Source: Brenneria bubanii (GTDB taxonomy: Bacteria > Pseudomonadota > Gammaproteobacteria > Enterobacterales > Enterobacteriaceae). Taken from it: DNA of 64,000 nt. Of the stretch, positions 37,243-46,573 are shown piece by piece. Location: contig NZ_JAKMAJ010000004.1 in NCBI RefSeq assembly GCF_022378355.1, positions 62,001 to 126,000 of the forward strand. The letters run 5' to 3'. Position 1 is the stretch's first letter. Each line of letters begins with the position of its first letter. The translations under genes were made by a program, and so were the position numbers. Below the pieces are notes generated by a model. It had not been told where the DNA came from, ran no database searches, and saw only the letters and a program-made list of their open reading frames with translations.

Positions 37243-38634
37243 ATGTATCAGACTACGCTGAGTCACCGCAGTTACCGTTTTAATGATTTGCGTGAACTGA
37301 TGGCAAAAGCGTCACCCGCACGCTCCGGCGATATGCTGGCCGGCGTGGCGGCAGAAAGCGCGGAAGAGCGCATGGCCGCGCGCATGGCGCTGGCCGATCT
37401 GCCGTTGGAAACCTTTCTGCAGCAGGCGTTGATTCCTTATGAACAGGATGAGGTCACAAGACTGATTATCGATAGTCATGATCGACAAGCATTCGGTTTC
37501 ATCTCTCACCTGACGGTGGGGGATTTTCGCAACTGGCTGTTAAGTGAAAGCACGGATAGCACGCGGTTGGCGCAGGTCGCGCCGGGCATCACGCCGGAAA
37601 TGGCGGCTGCCGTCAGTAAAATTATGCGCAACCAGGATCTGATCCTGGCGGCTAAAAAGTGTCGGGTAACCACAAAATTTCGCAACACCATTGGTTTGCC
37701 GGGCCATATCAGCGTACGGTTGCAGCCGAATCACCCCACTGACGACCTGAAAGGTATTGCCGCCAGCATGTTGGATGGGCTGTTGTACGGCAGCGGCGAT
37801 GCGGTGGTCGGCATAAATCCGGCCAGCGATAGTTTGCCGCTGCTGGAGAAGCTGAACTACATGCTGGATGATGTGATCGGCCGCTTCGAGATCCCCACGC
37901 AGTCCTGCGTGCTGACGCACGTGACGAATACGCTGCAATTGATGGAAAAAGGGGCGCCGGTTGATTTGGTGTTCCAGTCGATTGCCGGTACCGAAGCCAC
38001 CAACGCCAGCTTTGGCTTTAATCTGGCGACGTTGGAAGAGGCACAGCAGGCGGCGTTAAGCCTGAAACGCGGTACGTTGGGCAATAACGTGATGTATTTT
38101 GAAACCGGGCAGGGCAGCAGCCTCTCGGCCAATGCGCATCATGGCGTAGATCAGCAAACCTGTGAGGCGCGAGCTTACGCGGTGGCTCGGCGCTTTTCTC
38201 CGCTGTTGGTGAATACCGTCGTCGGGTTTATCGGTCCTGAATATCTGTATGACGGAAAACAGATTATTCGTGCCGGTCTGGAAGATCATTTCTGCGGCAA
38301 ATTATTGGGCGTTCCCCTGGGCTGTGACGTGTGCTACACCAACCATGCCGAAGCCGATCAGGATGATATGGATACGCTGTTGACTCTGCTGGCCAACGCC
38401 GGATTGACCTTCCTGATGGGGGTTCCCGGCGCCGATGATATTATGCTCAACTATCAGAGTACCTCTTTTCATGATGCGCTTTATATTCGCGAGCTGCTGG
38501 GGCTGAAACATGCGCCGGAATTCGGCGTTTGGCTGGAGAAAATGAGAATTATCGATACGCAGGGCCGCTTATGCGATACCGGCAGTCACCACCCGTTATT
38601 ACAGCATCAGCCTTATCTGGAGGAAAGCGCATGA
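37243..38634 (+). CDS. eutB: ethanolamine ammonia-lyase large subunit EutB
   Basis: The 463-residue large subunit of adenosylcobalamin-dependent ethanolamine ammonia-lyase, which splits ethanolamine into acetaldehyde and ammonia. It is collinear with known EutB proteins over its whole length (LADLPLETFLQQALIPYEQDEVTRLI, TTKFRNTIGLPGHISVRLQPNHPTDD-type barrel sequence, FETGQGSSLSANAHHG). The ATG at 37243 has a GAGG upstream and lies 165 bp after eat. The stop overlaps the eutC start (ATGA). No eutA reactivase or shell-protein genes follow. Confidence 0.95.
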   Translation: MYQTTLSHRSYRFNDLRELMAKASPARSGDMLAGVAAESAEERMAARMALADLPLETFLQQALIPYEQDEVTRLIIDSHDRQAFGFISHLTVGDFRNWLLSESTDSTRLAQVAPGITPEMAAAVSKIMRNQDLILAAKKCRVTTKFRNTIGLPGHISVRLQPNHPTDDLKGIAASMLDGLLYGSGDAVVGINPASDSLPLLEKLNYMLDDVIGRFEIPTQSCVLTHVTNTLQLMEKGAPVDLVFQSIAGTEATNASFGFNLATLEEAQQAALSLKRGTLGNNVMYFETGQGSSLSANAHHGVDQQTCEARAYAVARRFSPLLVNTVVGFIGPEYLYDGKQIIRAGLEDHFCGKLLGVPLGCDVCYTNHAEADQDDMDTLLTLLANAGLTFLMGVPGADDIMLNYQSTSFHDALYIRELLGLKHAPEFGVWLEKMRIIDTQGRLCDTGSHHPLLQHQPYLEESA

Positions 38635-39431
38635 GTACAGTGATCCACGCGAATCCCTGGCAAGCGCTGCGCGAGTATACGGCCGCCCGAATTGCTCTGG
38701 GGCGAACCGGCGCCAGTATGCCGACCAGCGAGCTGTTGAAATTCGGCATGGCGCATGCCCAGGCCAGGGATGCGGTTCATCAGGCGTTCGATAGTGAAGC
38801 GCTGTCCGAACAGTTGGTGCAGGCAGGGTTGAAAACCCTGACGGTGCACAGTGCGGCGGAGAACCGACAACAATATCTGTGTCGGCCCGATTTGGGGCGT
38901 CGGCTGTCAACATCAAGCCGAGAGTTACTGTTGGCCATGGCCGGCAACCCCGCGGATATACTGCTGGTGGTGGGGGATGGTTTATCGTCTAAAGCGGTAC
39001 ACCGGCAGGCGGTGCCTTTGATTAAGGCCCTGTTGCCCTATGTGAGCCAGTTGGGGATCTCGCTGGCGCCCATCCTGCTGGCGCATCAGTCCCGCGTGGC
39101 GCTGGGCGATGAGGCGGGAGAGTGTTTGCAGGCGAAGGCGGTCGCTATCCTGATTGGCGAGCGTCCCGGACTGTCTTCACCGGATAGCCTGAGCGTATAT
39201 ATGACCTGGGGGCCGAATACCCGGCGGCTTGAATCAGAGCGTAACTGTATCTCCAATATTCGCCCGGAAGGGCTGGATTATCCTCTGGCGGCGTTTAAGC
39301 TGGCCTGGTTGCTGGAGCAGAGCTTCCAGCGCCGGTTATCGGGCGTTCTGCTCAAAGATGAAAGCGACAACCCCGCGCTTCATGGACGCATTAAGCCGCC
39401 TTTATCCTGGCTGCCGTCCCGCTCGCGCTAG
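38631..39431 (+). CDS. eutC: ethanolamine ammonia-lyase small subunit EutC
   Basis: The 266-residue small subunit, which helps bind adenosylcobalamin in the EutBC complex. Recognisable segments are ARIALGRTGASMPTSELLKF, DILLVVGDGLSSKAVHRQA and IGERPGLSSPDSLSVYMTWG. I chose the ATG at 38631, which overlaps the eutB stop by four bases; an open frame further upstream is out of frame inside eutB. It is the last gene of the eat-eutBC operon. Confidence 0.95.
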   Translation: MSTVIHANPWQALREYTAARIALGRTGASMPTSELLKFGMAHAQARDAVHQAFDSEALSEQLVQAGLKTLTVHSAAENRQQYLCRPDLGRRLSTSSRELLLAMAGNPADILLVVGDGLSSKAVHRQAVPLIKALLPYVSQLGISLAPILLAHQSRVALGDEAGECLQAKAVAILIGERPGLSSPDSLSVYMTWGPNTRRLESERNCISNIRPEGLDYPLAAFKLAWLLEQSFQRRLSGVLLKDESDNPALHGRIKPPLSWLPSRSR

Positions 39432-39519
39432 TTCCGGCCGCGCGGTGGCAAAAGGGACGTTGCGGGGTGATGATTTATCTTGAATGGGGAGTAAGACCCG
39501 CCCCGCAACTTTGTTAAAC

Positions 39520-39555
39520 TATACCCAAACTGCAACTTCAAACGAGAAGGGTATA
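39520..39555. repeat. short inverted-repeat element just before yfcE
   Basis: TATACCC (39520-39526) and GGGTATA (39549-39555) bound a 36-bp unit that includes TGCAACTTCA. I recall similar TATACCC...GCAACTTCAA...GGGTATA units as common intergenic repeats in Pectobacteriaceae and relatives. The right end supplies the AAGG ribosome-binding site of yfcE. Confidence 0.45.
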
Positions 39556-39559
39556 AACG

Positions 39560-40111
39560 ATGAAATTGATGTTTGCATCAGATATTCATGGGTCGCTAAC
39601 CGCCACGGATCGCATCCTGGATCTATTCGAACAACATGGCGCCGATTGGTTGATTCTCCTGGGGGATTTTCTTAATCACGGTCCTCGAAATCCGCTGCCG
39701 GAAGGTTATCAGCCCGGCGACGTTGCCGCCCGCCTGAATGCTTACGCCTCACGTATTATTGCCGTGCGGGGCAACTGCGACAGCGAAGTCGACCAGATGT
39801 TGATCAACTTCCCGATCACGGCGCCTTGGCAACATGTGCTATTGCCGCAGAACCGCCTTTTCCTGACGCATGGACATCTCTATCATCCAGATAACCTGCC
39901 GCCGTTGAATGACGATGACGTGCTGGTTTATGGTCATACGCACATTCCGGTGGCAGAGAAAAGAGAGAGCCTGTATTACTTTAATCCTGGTTCGACCAGC
40001 CTGCCTAAAGGCGGCTATCCCGCCAGTTACGGGATGCTGGAGCAGGGCGTCTTGCGGGTTCTTCCACTGCTTGGCGGGGAGCCTATTGCGCAGGTGACCA
40101 TTAGGCATTAA
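39560..40111 (+). CDS. yfcE: phosphodiesterase YfcE
   Basis: A 183-residue metallophosphoesterase of the YfcE/MJ0936 family. All metal motifs are visible: SDIHGS (Asp8, His10), LGDFLNHGPRN, RGNCDSEVD, THGHLYHP and YGHTHIP. E. coli YfcE hydrolyses artificial phosphodiester substrates in vitro; its natural substrate is unknown. It has the same orientation as yfcD and is separated from it by 74 bp. Confidence 0.94.
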   Translation: MKLMFASDIHGSLTATDRILDLFEQHGADWLILLGDFLNHGPRNPLPEGYQPGDVAARLNAYASRIIAVRGNCDSEVDQMLINFPITAPWQHVLLPQNRLFLTHGHLYHPDNLPPLNDDDVLVYGHTHIPVAEKRESLYYFNPGSTSLPKGGYPASYGMLEQGVLRVLPLLGGEPIAQVTIRH

Positions 40112-40185
40112 TTTAGCGTGCAGTAAAATCGATTATTCAAAACAGACGCGCGTAGCAACGCGCCCACACTAAAGGGTTTCAGAGG

Positions 40186-40803
40186 ATGGCGGAACAAAGT
40201 CAGTCAGCAGGCACAGAGTGGGTTGATATTGTCGATGAAAACAACGAGGTTATCGCCCAATCAAGTCGTCAGCAGATGCGTGCCCAGTGTCTGCGCCATC
40301 GGGCTACTTATATTGTTGTGCATGATGGTATGGGTAAAATCCTGATTCAGCGCAGAACTGAAATCAAAGATTTCTATCCGGGATGGCTGGATGCGACGGC
40401 TGGCGGCGTGGTGCAAAGCGGGGAGCATATGCTGGAGTCCGCCCGTCGCGAAGCGGAAGAAGAGCTGGGGATCGCAGACGTACCCTTTGCCGAGCATGGT
40501 TTGTTTTATTACGAAGGGGATAACTGCCGGGTTTGGGGCGGACTTTTCAGCTGCGTGAGTCATGGGCCGTTTGCGCTACAGGAATCGGAAATCGATGAGG
40601 TAAGCTGGCTGTCGCCAGAAGAGATCACGGCGCGTTGCGATGAATTCACCCCCGATTCGCTCAAAGCATTGTCGCTGTGGCTGACGCGTTACAATGAGCA
40701 GAACTATGGTAAACCGCTGGCGCGCGAAAACAGCGTCAACAGCGTCAACAGCGACGATCAGAGCAGAACGGAAGATCAGGATCCTATCGAATTGGAAAAA
40801 TGA
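40186..40803 (+). CDS. yfcD: Nudix hydrolase YfcD
   Basis: A 205-residue Nudix protein. The Nudix box spans about residues 74-96, with REAEEELG at 88-95 preceded by the conserved glycine and glutamate of GGVVQSGE. An N-terminal segment [17 protein letters not shown] is typical of the isopentenyl-diphosphate isomerase-like Nudix branch. The substrate is unknown. The C-terminus is extended by an acidic tail containing [10 protein letters not shown], encoded by three 9-base repeats (40729-40755). A bidirectional terminator follows. Confidence 0.93.
   Translation: MAEQSQSAGTEWVDIVDENNEVIAQSSRQQMRAQCLRHRATYIVVHDGMGKILIQRRTEIKDFYPGWLDATAGGVVQSGEHMLESARREAEEELGIADVPFAEHGLFYYEGDNCRVWGGLFSCVSHGPFALQESEIDEVSWLSPEEITARCDEFTPDSLKALSLWLTRYNEQNYGKPLARENSVNSVNSDDQSRTEDQDPIELEK
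40729..40755 (+). repeat. 9-bp tandem repeat in the yfcD tail
   Basis: Two exact copies of AACAGCGTC followed by AACAGCGAC, in frame, encoding NSV-NSV-NSD. The copy number may vary by slippage without breaking the frame. Confidence 0.75.
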
Positions 40804-40847
40804 GTTTGTTCTTGATATTGCGTCTGACTGAAAAATAAAGGCAGGCG

Positions 40848-40879
40848 AAAAAAATGCCAACCCTTGGGTTGGCATTTTT
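40848..40879. terminator. bidirectional terminator between yfcD and pta
   Basis: AAAAATGCCAACCC and GGGTTGGCATTTTT form a perfect 14-bp dyad with only two unpaired bases. It has an A run on the left and a T run on the right, so it can stop both yfcD (rightward) and pta (leftward). It lies between the two convergent stops. Confidence 0.92.
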
Positions 40880-40899
40880 GTGTCCGTCAGGCGGAGAAA

Positions 40900-43041
40900 T
40901 TACAGCTGAGTCGCCTGAATCGCCGTCAGTGCAACGGTGTAAACGATATCGTCTACCAGCGCGCCGCGGGACAGATCGTTAACGGGTTTGCGCATGCCTT
41001 GCAGCATAGGCCCGATGGAGATCAGATCGGCTGAACGCTGTACCGCTTTATAGGTGGTGTTGCCGGTGTTCAAATCAGGGAAGATGAACACGGTGGCTTT
41101 ACCCGCAACCGGAGAATTCGGCGCCTTGGATTTCGCCACGTCGGCCATGATAGCGGCGTCATATTGCAGCGGACCGTCAATAACCAGATCCGGGCGTTTT
41201 TCCTGCGCCAGACGAGTTGCTTCACGCACTTTCTCTACATCGCTACCGGCACCGGAGTTGCCGGTGGAGTATGAGATCATGGCGACACGCGGGTCGACGC
41301 CGAAGGCCGTTGCGGAGTCTGCGGACTGAATCGCGATTTCGGCCAGTTGTTCTGCGGTCGGATCCGGGTTGATGGCGCAGTCGCCATAAACCAAGACTTG
41401 TTCAGGCAACAGCATGAAGAATACGGAAGAGACCAGCGAACTGCCCGGCGCCGTTTTGATCAGCTGCAACGGCGGACGGATGGTATTCGCCGTGGTATGT
41501 ACCGCACCGGAAACCAGACCGTCAACTTCGCCCTGCTCCAGCATCAGCGTACCCAGAACAACGTTGTCTTCCAACTGTTCACGGGCAACGACTTCGGTCA
41601 TGCCTTTGTTCTTACGCAACTCGACCAGGCGCGGCACGTAACGTTCGCGAACGGCTTCCGGATCGACTATTTCAATCCCCTTGCCCAGTTCGACGCCTTG
41701 TGCGGCCGCCACGCGCTGAATTTCTTCCGGGTTGCCCAGCAGCACGCAATGAGCGATGCCGCGATCGGCGCAAATTGATGCCGCTTTAACGGTACGCGGC
41801 TCGTCACCTTCCGGCAGAACAATACGCTTGCCCGCTTTACGCGCCAGTTCGGTTAACTGATAACGGAATGCCGGCGGAGACAGGCGGCGTGAACCTTCGG
41901 ATGCCGCGCTCAGTGAGTCAATCCAGCTTGGATCGATGTGGCGAGCGACATACTCCTGCACTTTTTCCACACGCTGGTGGTCGTTTGACGGAACTTCAAG
42001 GCTGAAGCTTTGCAGGCTGAGAGAGGTCTGCCAGGTGTTGGTCTTAACCATAAAGACGGGCAGACCGGTCTGGAATGCACGTTCGCACAGTTTGCTGATG
42101 CTCGGATCCATTTCGTAGCCGCCGGTCAGCAGAAGAGCGCCGATTTCCACGCCGTTCATGGCCGCCAGGCAGGCCGCAACCAGTACGTCAGGGCGGTCAG
42201 CCGAGGTAACCAGCAGTGAACCCGGACGGAAATGCTCCAGCATATGGGGAATGCTGCGTGCGCAGAAGGTCACGGACTTGATGCGACGCGTCTGAATATC
42301 GCCTTCGTTAATGATATTGGCGCCCAGGTGATTGGCCATATCAATAGCGCGAGTGGCAATCAGATCAAAGTTCCAGGGAATGGCGCCCAAAACCGGCAAC
42401 GGACTGTTGGCAAACAGCTGACGCGGGTCGATGTTCGCAATGTTGGCCTTGTTGGAATCATCAAAAATTTCAGACAGGTCAGGACGCGTGCGGCCTAACT
42501 CATCCACCGGCGCGTTCAGTTTGTTGATGATCACACCGGTGATGTTTTTATTCTTGCTACCGCCGAAGCTGGAGCGAGCCAGTTCGATACGCTCTTTTAA
42601 TTGATCCGGCGAGTCGTTGCCCAGCGCAATGACAAACACGATTTCCGCATTTAGCGTTTTTGCGATTTCATAGTTCAGCGCATTGGCGAACTGGTGTTTG
42701 CGGGTGGGCACCAAACCTTCAACCAGGATGACTTCCGCATCTTTGGTGTTTTCATGATAGCGGGCGATGATCTCTTCCATCAGCACGTCTTGCTGGTTGG
42801 AACCCAGCAGGGACTCAACGTGGTTCATCTGTAGCGGCTCGGCCGCGTTGATAGTGGAGGAGTTGGCGCGAATAATGGTGGTGGTCTGGTCTGGGGACTG
42901 ATCGCCAGAGCGTGGTTGAGCGATAGGTTTGAACACGCTCAGGCGCACGCCTTTTTGTTCCATGGATCGAATGACACCCAGGCTGACGCTAGTCAGACCG
43001 ACGCTGGTGCCCGTAGGGATTAACATGATTGTTCGAGACAC
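40900..43041 (-). CDS. pta: phosphate acetyltransferase Pta
   Basis: A 713-residue enzyme that interconverts acetyl-CoA and acetyl phosphate. It is the long enteric type: an N-terminal dethiobiotin-synthetase-like P-loop domain ([18 protein letters not shown]), a middle DRTGG domain (about residues 220-330, [20 protein letters not shown]) and a C-terminal catalytic PTA domain ([14 protein letters not shown] onward, with [13 protein letters not shown]). It follows ackA on the same strand after 77 bp that contain a strong hairpin. With AckA it drives acetate overflow and uptake. Confidence 0.97.
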   Translation of the reverse strand: MSRTIMLIPTGTSVGLTSVSLGVIRSMEQKGVRLSVFKPIAQPRSGDQSPDQTTTIIRANSSTINAAEPLQMNHVESLLGSNQQDVLMEEIIARYHENTKDAEVILVEGLVPTRKHQFANALNYEIAKTLNAEIVFVIALGNDSPDQLKERIELARSSFGGSKNKNITGVIINKLNAPVDELGRTRPDLSEIFDDSNKANIANIDPRQLFANSPLPVLGAIPWNFDLIATRAIDMANHLGANIINEGDIQTRRIKSVTFCARSIPHMLEHFRPGSLLVTSADRPDVLVAACLAAMNGVEIGALLLTGGYEMDPSISKLCERAFQTGLPVFMVKTNTWQTSLSLQSFSLEVPSNDHQRVEKVQEYVARHIDPSWIDSLSAASEGSRRLSPPAFRYQLTELARKAGKRIVLPEGDEPRTVKAASICADRGIAHCVLLGNPEEIQRVAAAQGVELGKGIEIVDPEAVRERYVPRLVELRKNKGMTEVVAREQLEDNVVLGTLMLEQGEVDGLVSGAVHTTANTIRPPLQLIKTAPGSSLVSSVFFMLLPEQVLVYGDCAINPDPTAEQLAEIAIQSADSATAFGVDPRVAMISYSTGNSGAGSDVEKVREATRLAQEKRPDLVIDGPLQYDAAIMADVAKSKAPNSPVAGKATVFIFPDLNTGNTTYKAVQRSADLISIGPMLQGMRKPVNDLSRGALVDDIVYTVALTAIQATQL

Positions 43042-43077
43042 GGCTAAACCTCTTTACGGTTGCTCGTTAGTCAAAAG

Positions 43078-43107
43078 CAACTCCGTCAGCCTGGGCTGAC
43101 GGAGTTG
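43078..43107 (-). terminator. intercistronic hairpin between ackA and pta
   Basis: Two perfectly complementary 14-base arms (43107-43094 and 43091-43078 on the minus strand) with a 2-base core are followed by CTTTTGAC. It lies just after the ackA stop and looks like an attenuating terminator allowing partial readthrough into pta. Pta may also have its own promoter. Confidence 0.6.
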
Positions 43108-43118
43108 GGATTCATTTT

Positions 43119-44321
43119 TTACGCAGTCAGACGGAGGGCGTCTTGTGCAATAACCAACTCTTCGTTGGTTGGGATAACCAGTGCCGGACGGCTACTGTCT
43201 GTGGCGATATTACCGCTGTTGCCAAAGCGAGCCGCCAGGTTGCGTTCGTGATCGACTTCAAAGCCCAACAGGCCCAGTTTATTCAGCGTCAGTTCACGCA
43301 CCATTGCCGCGTTTTCACCAATGCCGCCGGTGAAGACGACCGCATCCAGACGGCCTTCCATCAGTGCGCAGTATGCGCCGATGTATTTGGCCAGACGGTG
43401 GCAGAATACGCTCATCGCGCGCTTCGCGTCTTCTTTGGTCGTGTGGTTTTCTTCAACATAGCGGCAATCGCTGGTGACTTCCGTCAGACCTAACAGGCCG
43501 GACTCCTTGGTCAACAGCTTATTGATTTCATCTATGCTCATGCCCAGAGAATCGTGCAGGTGGAAGACGATAGCCGGGTCGATATCGCCGCTGCGCGTCC
43601 CCATCACCAAGCCTTCCAGCGGGGTCAGCCCCATGGAGGTATCAATACATTTACCGTTACGCACCGCGGTAACCGAACCGCCATTACCCAGGTGGCAGGT
43701 AATTACGTTAAGTTCTTCTACCGGTTTGTTCAGCGCTTCAGCCGCGCGTTGGGTTACAAAATAGTGGCTGGTGCCGTGCGCGCCGTAACGGCGAATATGG
43801 TGGTCTTTATACAGTTTGTACGGCAGTGCATAAAGGTAGGATTCTTCCGGCATGGTCTGATGGAACGCGGTATCGAATACAGCCACGTTTTTATCAGCCA
43901 GTTTCGGGAATGATTTCAAGGCTTCGGCGATACCGATCAGGTGTGCCGGGTTATGCAGTGGTGCAAAAGGTACGGAATCTTTGATACCCTGCAAAACGTC
44001 GCTGTCGATGACCGCAGACTGGGTGAATTTTTCACCGCCGTGGACAATACGATGACCAATGGCAACCAGCTGAGCGGACAGATCCGGTTTCTGGGAAAGA
44101 ATGGTATTGACGATGAAGTTCAGCGCCTCGCTGTGAGCAGCGCCAGCACCCAGTGCGGCTTCTTGTTTACCACCGTCGATTTTCCATTTGATACGGGCTT
44201 CAGGAAGGTGGAAACACTCGGCCAAACCTGACAGGTATTCCTCCCCGTTAACCGCATCGATGATGGCAAACTTCAGGGATGAACTACCACAGTTAAGAAC
44301 CAGTACTAACTTACTCGACAT
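43119..44321 (-). CDS. ackA: acetate kinase AckA
   Basis: A 400-residue enzyme, same length as E. coli AckA, that makes ATP from acetyl phosphate and reverses this to activate acetate. The phosphate-binding start [16 protein letters not shown], the [20 protein letters not shown] segment, the [22 protein letters not shown] region and [10 protein letters not shown] are conserved. It is the promoter-proximal gene of ackA-pta. Its leader contains two hairpins with U tracts (44349-44430). Confidence 0.97.
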   Translation of the reverse strand: MSSKLVLVLNCGSSSLKFAIIDAVNGEEYLSGLAECFHLPEARIKWKIDGGKQEAALGAGAAHSEALNFIVNTILSQKPDLSAQLVAIGHRIVHGGEKFTQSAVIDSDVLQGIKDSVPFAPLHNPAHLIGIAEALKSFPKLADKNVAVFDTAFHQTMPEESYLYALPYKLYKDHHIRRYGAHGTSHYFVTQRAAEALNKPVEELNVITCHLGNGGSVTAVRNGKCIDTSMGLTPLEGLVMGTRSGDIDPAIVFHLHDSLGMSIDEINKLLTKESGLLGLTEVTSDCRYVEENHTTKEDAKRAMSVFCHRLAKYIGAYCALMEGRLDAVVFTGGIGENAAMVRELTLNKLGLLGFEVDHERNLAARFGNSGNIATDSSRPALVIPTNEELVIAQDALRLTA

Positions 44322-44348
44322 GGAAGTACCTACTTGTTATATATGGTT

Positions 44349-44398
44349 AAAAAAATGCCAAACGGAAGATAGCGTATCTTATCTCGTGGTTGGCATTT
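44349..44398 (-). terminator. terminator-like hairpin in the ackA leader
   Basis: On the minus strand, AAATGCCAA and TTGGCATTT enclose an inner hairpin AAGATA-CGC-TATCTT, and the outer stem runs into seven consecutive T (44355-44349). It ends 27 bp before the ackA ATG, with no gene upstream that it could serve. This suggests leader attenuation rather than ordinary termination. Confidence 0.6.
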
Positions 44399-44404
44399 AT
44401 GATT

Positions 44405-44425
44405 AAAATCACACCCTGGTGTGAT
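44405..44425 (-). promoter_or_regulatory. second ackA leader hairpin or operator dyad
   Basis: ATCACACC and GGTGTGAT form a perfect dyad with a 2-base centre. On the minus strand it is followed by TTT, like a short terminator. It overlaps a further dyad GGTGT-GAT-ACACC. It could be an RNA hairpin, a protein operator, or both. Confidence 0.5.
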
Positions 44426-44674
44426 ACACCTGATATGACGGTGGAAAAGCGCTAAATTTATCAAGAATGTTATACCGTATTTACAGTATAATAACATGAT
44501 ATCGGCCTTAAGCGGTCCGCATTGCAGGCGCGCTAAATCACACCGCCGATGTTTGTTTACAGTACCTGTTGCGCAGGGCAGCCTACCCCTGCTCAAGCCA
44601 CACCGCATCAGTAATCAGGCGGCTTCAAAGGCCGGAATAGAATACCGATAGCGTAGGGCAAACACAAAATATAT

Positions 44675-44688
44675 TTGAACATTATCAA
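44675..44688 (+). promoter_or_regulatory. FNR-like site in the ackA-yfbV region
   Basis: TTGAACATTATCAA matches the FNR consensus TTGAT-N4-ATCAA at nine of ten defined positions. It lies 60 bp before the yfbV ATG and about 350 bp upstream of ackA. FNR influence on ackA-pta is known in E. coli; which gene this site serves is unclear. Confidence 0.5.
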
Positions 44689-44747
44689 ATTGAGTTGTTG
44701 ATTTGTGCGAAATTTTTATTTTTTGTCTGTAAAGTTGAGGGGTAACG

Positions 44748-45203
44748 ATGGCAACAAAGCCTAGCGGTCGAATCAGTTGGCTACAGTTACTTCAGCGTGG
44801 ACAGCGTTATATGAAAACCTGGCCGGCGGATAAACGCCTGGCGCCGGTCTTTCCTGAAAATCGCGTCGCGCGCGCTACGCGGTTCGCCATTCGGTTCATG
44901 CCCCCGCTGGCGATATTTACCATGACGTGGCAGATCGCCCTCGGCGGGCAGCTCGGACCGGCCATCGCCACCGCGCTCTTTGCCTGCAGTCTGCCGATGC
45001 AGGGACTATGGTGGTTAGGCCGCCGTTCTGTTACGCCATTGCCTCCGACCCTACTGCAGTGGTTTCACGACATTCGCCATAAGTTGCTTGAATCGGGTCT
45101 GGCGCTAGCTCCCCTCGAAGACGCGCCGACTTATCAAACGTTGGCGGATGTGTTGAAGCGCGCTTTTAAGCAGCTAGACAAAACATTTCTGGACGATCTG
45201 TGA
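44748..45203 (+). CDS. yfbV: UPF0208 membrane protein YfbV
   Basis: A 151-residue inner-membrane protein of the UPF0208/DUF412 family. It has two hydrophobic segments in the middle ([18 protein letters not shown] and [18 protein letters not shown]) and soluble ends. In E. coli YfbV has been linked to insulation of the Ter macrodomain from its neighbours. It is divergent from ackA, as in E. coli, with GAGGGG just before the start. Confidence 0.92.
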   Translation: MATKPSGRISWLQLLQRGQRYMKTWPADKRLAPVFPENRVARATRFAIRFMPPLAIFTMTWQIALGGQLGPAIATALFACSLPMQGLWWLGRRSVTPLPPTLLQWFHDIRHKLLESGLALAPLEDAPTYQTLADVLKRAFKQLDKTFLDDL

Positions 45204-45359
45204 TCTTCATCCGAGGGACGACGCGCGGAATATTATTTTTTCCTTCCTGCTGTTTCAAATCAAAGATCCGGGCGCTACCGCTATCTTGACCGGATTCAGT
45301 ATGCGATTCTGCTGTCAAAATAACAGTTGGTATGCCGGAATGAGGTTCAGGAGAGCACC

Positions 45360-45854
45360 ATGGAAATGACGAATGCCCAGAGATTGATCCTTTCAAATCA
45401 ATATAAAATGATGACGATGCTTGATCCGGAGAATGCTGAACGCTATCGCCGGCTGCAAACTATCATAGAGCGCGGTTATGGCCTGCAAATGAGAGAGTTG
45501 GATCGCGAGTTTGGCGATTTGAGCGAGGATGTCTGCCGTACGATCATCAACATCATGGAAATGCATCATGCTTTACAGGTCTCCTGGGGGAATCTGAAGG
45601 ATACGCAGGGAATCGACGAACGCCGTCTGACCTTCCTCGGGTTTGATGCCGCCACGGAGGCCCGTTATCTTGGGTTTGTCCGCTTTATGGTGCATGTAGA
45701 AGGGCGTTATCCGCATTTCGATGCCGGAACGCATGGTTTTAACTCTCAGACCAAAATGTGGGATAAATATGGCAGAATGTTGGCTATCTGGCAGTCTTGC
45801 CCGCGTCAATATCATCTGAGCGCGGCCGAGATTGCACAAATCATTAATGCCTGA
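45360..45854 (+). CDS. yfbU: YfbU family protein
   Basis: A 164-residue cytoplasmic protein, nearly identical in its first half to E. coli YfbU ([19 protein letters not shown]). The function is unknown; YfbU overproduction was reported in a screen for E. coli cell-death genes. I chose ATG 45360, preceded by AGGAG; the frame opens 33 bp earlier. The alpha-helical protein has no enzyme motif that I recognise. hxpA follows after 17 bp. Confidence 0.92.
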   Translation: MEMTNAQRLILSNQYKMMTMLDPENAERYRRLQTIIERGYGLQMRELDREFGDLSEDVCRTIINIMEMHHALQVSWGNLKDTQGIDERRLTFLGFDAATEARYLGFVRFMVHVEGRYPHFDAGTHGFNSQTKMWDKYGRMLAIWQSCPRQYHLSAAEIAQIINA

Positions 45855-45871
45855 TTGCCAAGGAGCCCGCA

Positions 45872-46525
45872 GTGGAGTGTAAAGGTTTTCTGTTCGATTT
45901 GGATGGTACGTTGGTTGATTCATTGCCGGCCGTAGAGCGAGCCTGGCGTTCCTGGGCGAAAGCTCACGACATAGAACCTCAGGAAGTCTGTGATTTCATT
46001 CATGGCAAACAGGCGATAACGTCGTTGCGTCATTTTCTTAAAGGCGCAAGCGAGGAAACCATTCAGCGGGAATTTGAGGCGCTGGAGAAAATTGAAGCGA
46101 CGGACACGCAAGGCGTCGTCGCCATGCCGGGCGCTAAGGCATTACTGGCCCGGCTGGACGAATTAGGCATCCCCTGGGCGATTGTCACCTCAGGTTCGAT
46201 ACCCATTGCCAGCGCTCGCCATAAAGCAGGTCAGTTGCCTGCGCCAAAAGTCTTCATTACCGCAGAGCAGGTGGCGCGGGGTAAACCGAACCCCGACGCC
46301 TATTTATTAGGCGCAAGGCGGCTGGGATTGAAACCTGAGGATTGTGCCGTCGTTGAAGACGCGCCGGCCGGGGTGCTATCCGGACTGGCCGCCGGCTGTC
46401 AGGTTATTGCCGTCAAGGCGCCGACGGATACGCCGAAGCTGGATCAGGTTGACCTGGTATTGAATTCACTGGGGCAATTGCGAATAGACGCTTTTTCCGA
46501 CGGTGCCCGCATCGTGGTTGATTAA
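45872..46525 (+). CDS. hxpA: HAD-family sugar/hexitol phosphatase HxpA (YfbT)
   Basis: A 217-residue haloacid dehalogenase superfamily phosphatase. The nucleophile motif is FDLDGTLVDS (Asp9, acid-base Asp11), motif II is VTSGS and motif IV is VVEDAPAGVLSGLAAG. E. coli YfbT acts on small sugar or hexitol phosphates. The start is GTG at 45872, supported by AAGGAG upstream and by the family-like opening MECKGFLFDLDG. A good terminator follows at 46574. Confidence 0.92.
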   Translation: MECKGFLFDLDGTLVDSLPAVERAWRSWAKAHDIEPQEVCDFIHGKQAITSLRHFLKGASEETIQREFEALEKIEATDTQGVVAMPGAKALLARLDELGIPWAIVTSGSIPIASARHKAGQLPAPKVFITAEQVARGKPNPDAYLLGARRLGLKPEDCAVVEDAPAGVLSGLAAGCQVIAVKAPTDTPKLDQVDLVLNSLGQLRIDAFSDGARIVVD

Positions 46526-46573
46526 TGGTGATATCTCGCTAACTTACTGATAAAAGCGCGACTAAATATGATC

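Larger units (their letters stand above)
44322..44747. other. divergent ackA-yfbV regulatory region
   Basis: A 426-bp spacer with no gene. It holds two terminator-like hairpins on the ackA side (44349-44398 and 44405-44425), a second overlapping dyad (GGTGT-GAT-ACACC, 44418-44430) and an FNR-like site (44675-44688) in an AT-rich stretch close to yfbV. Confidence 0.65.
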
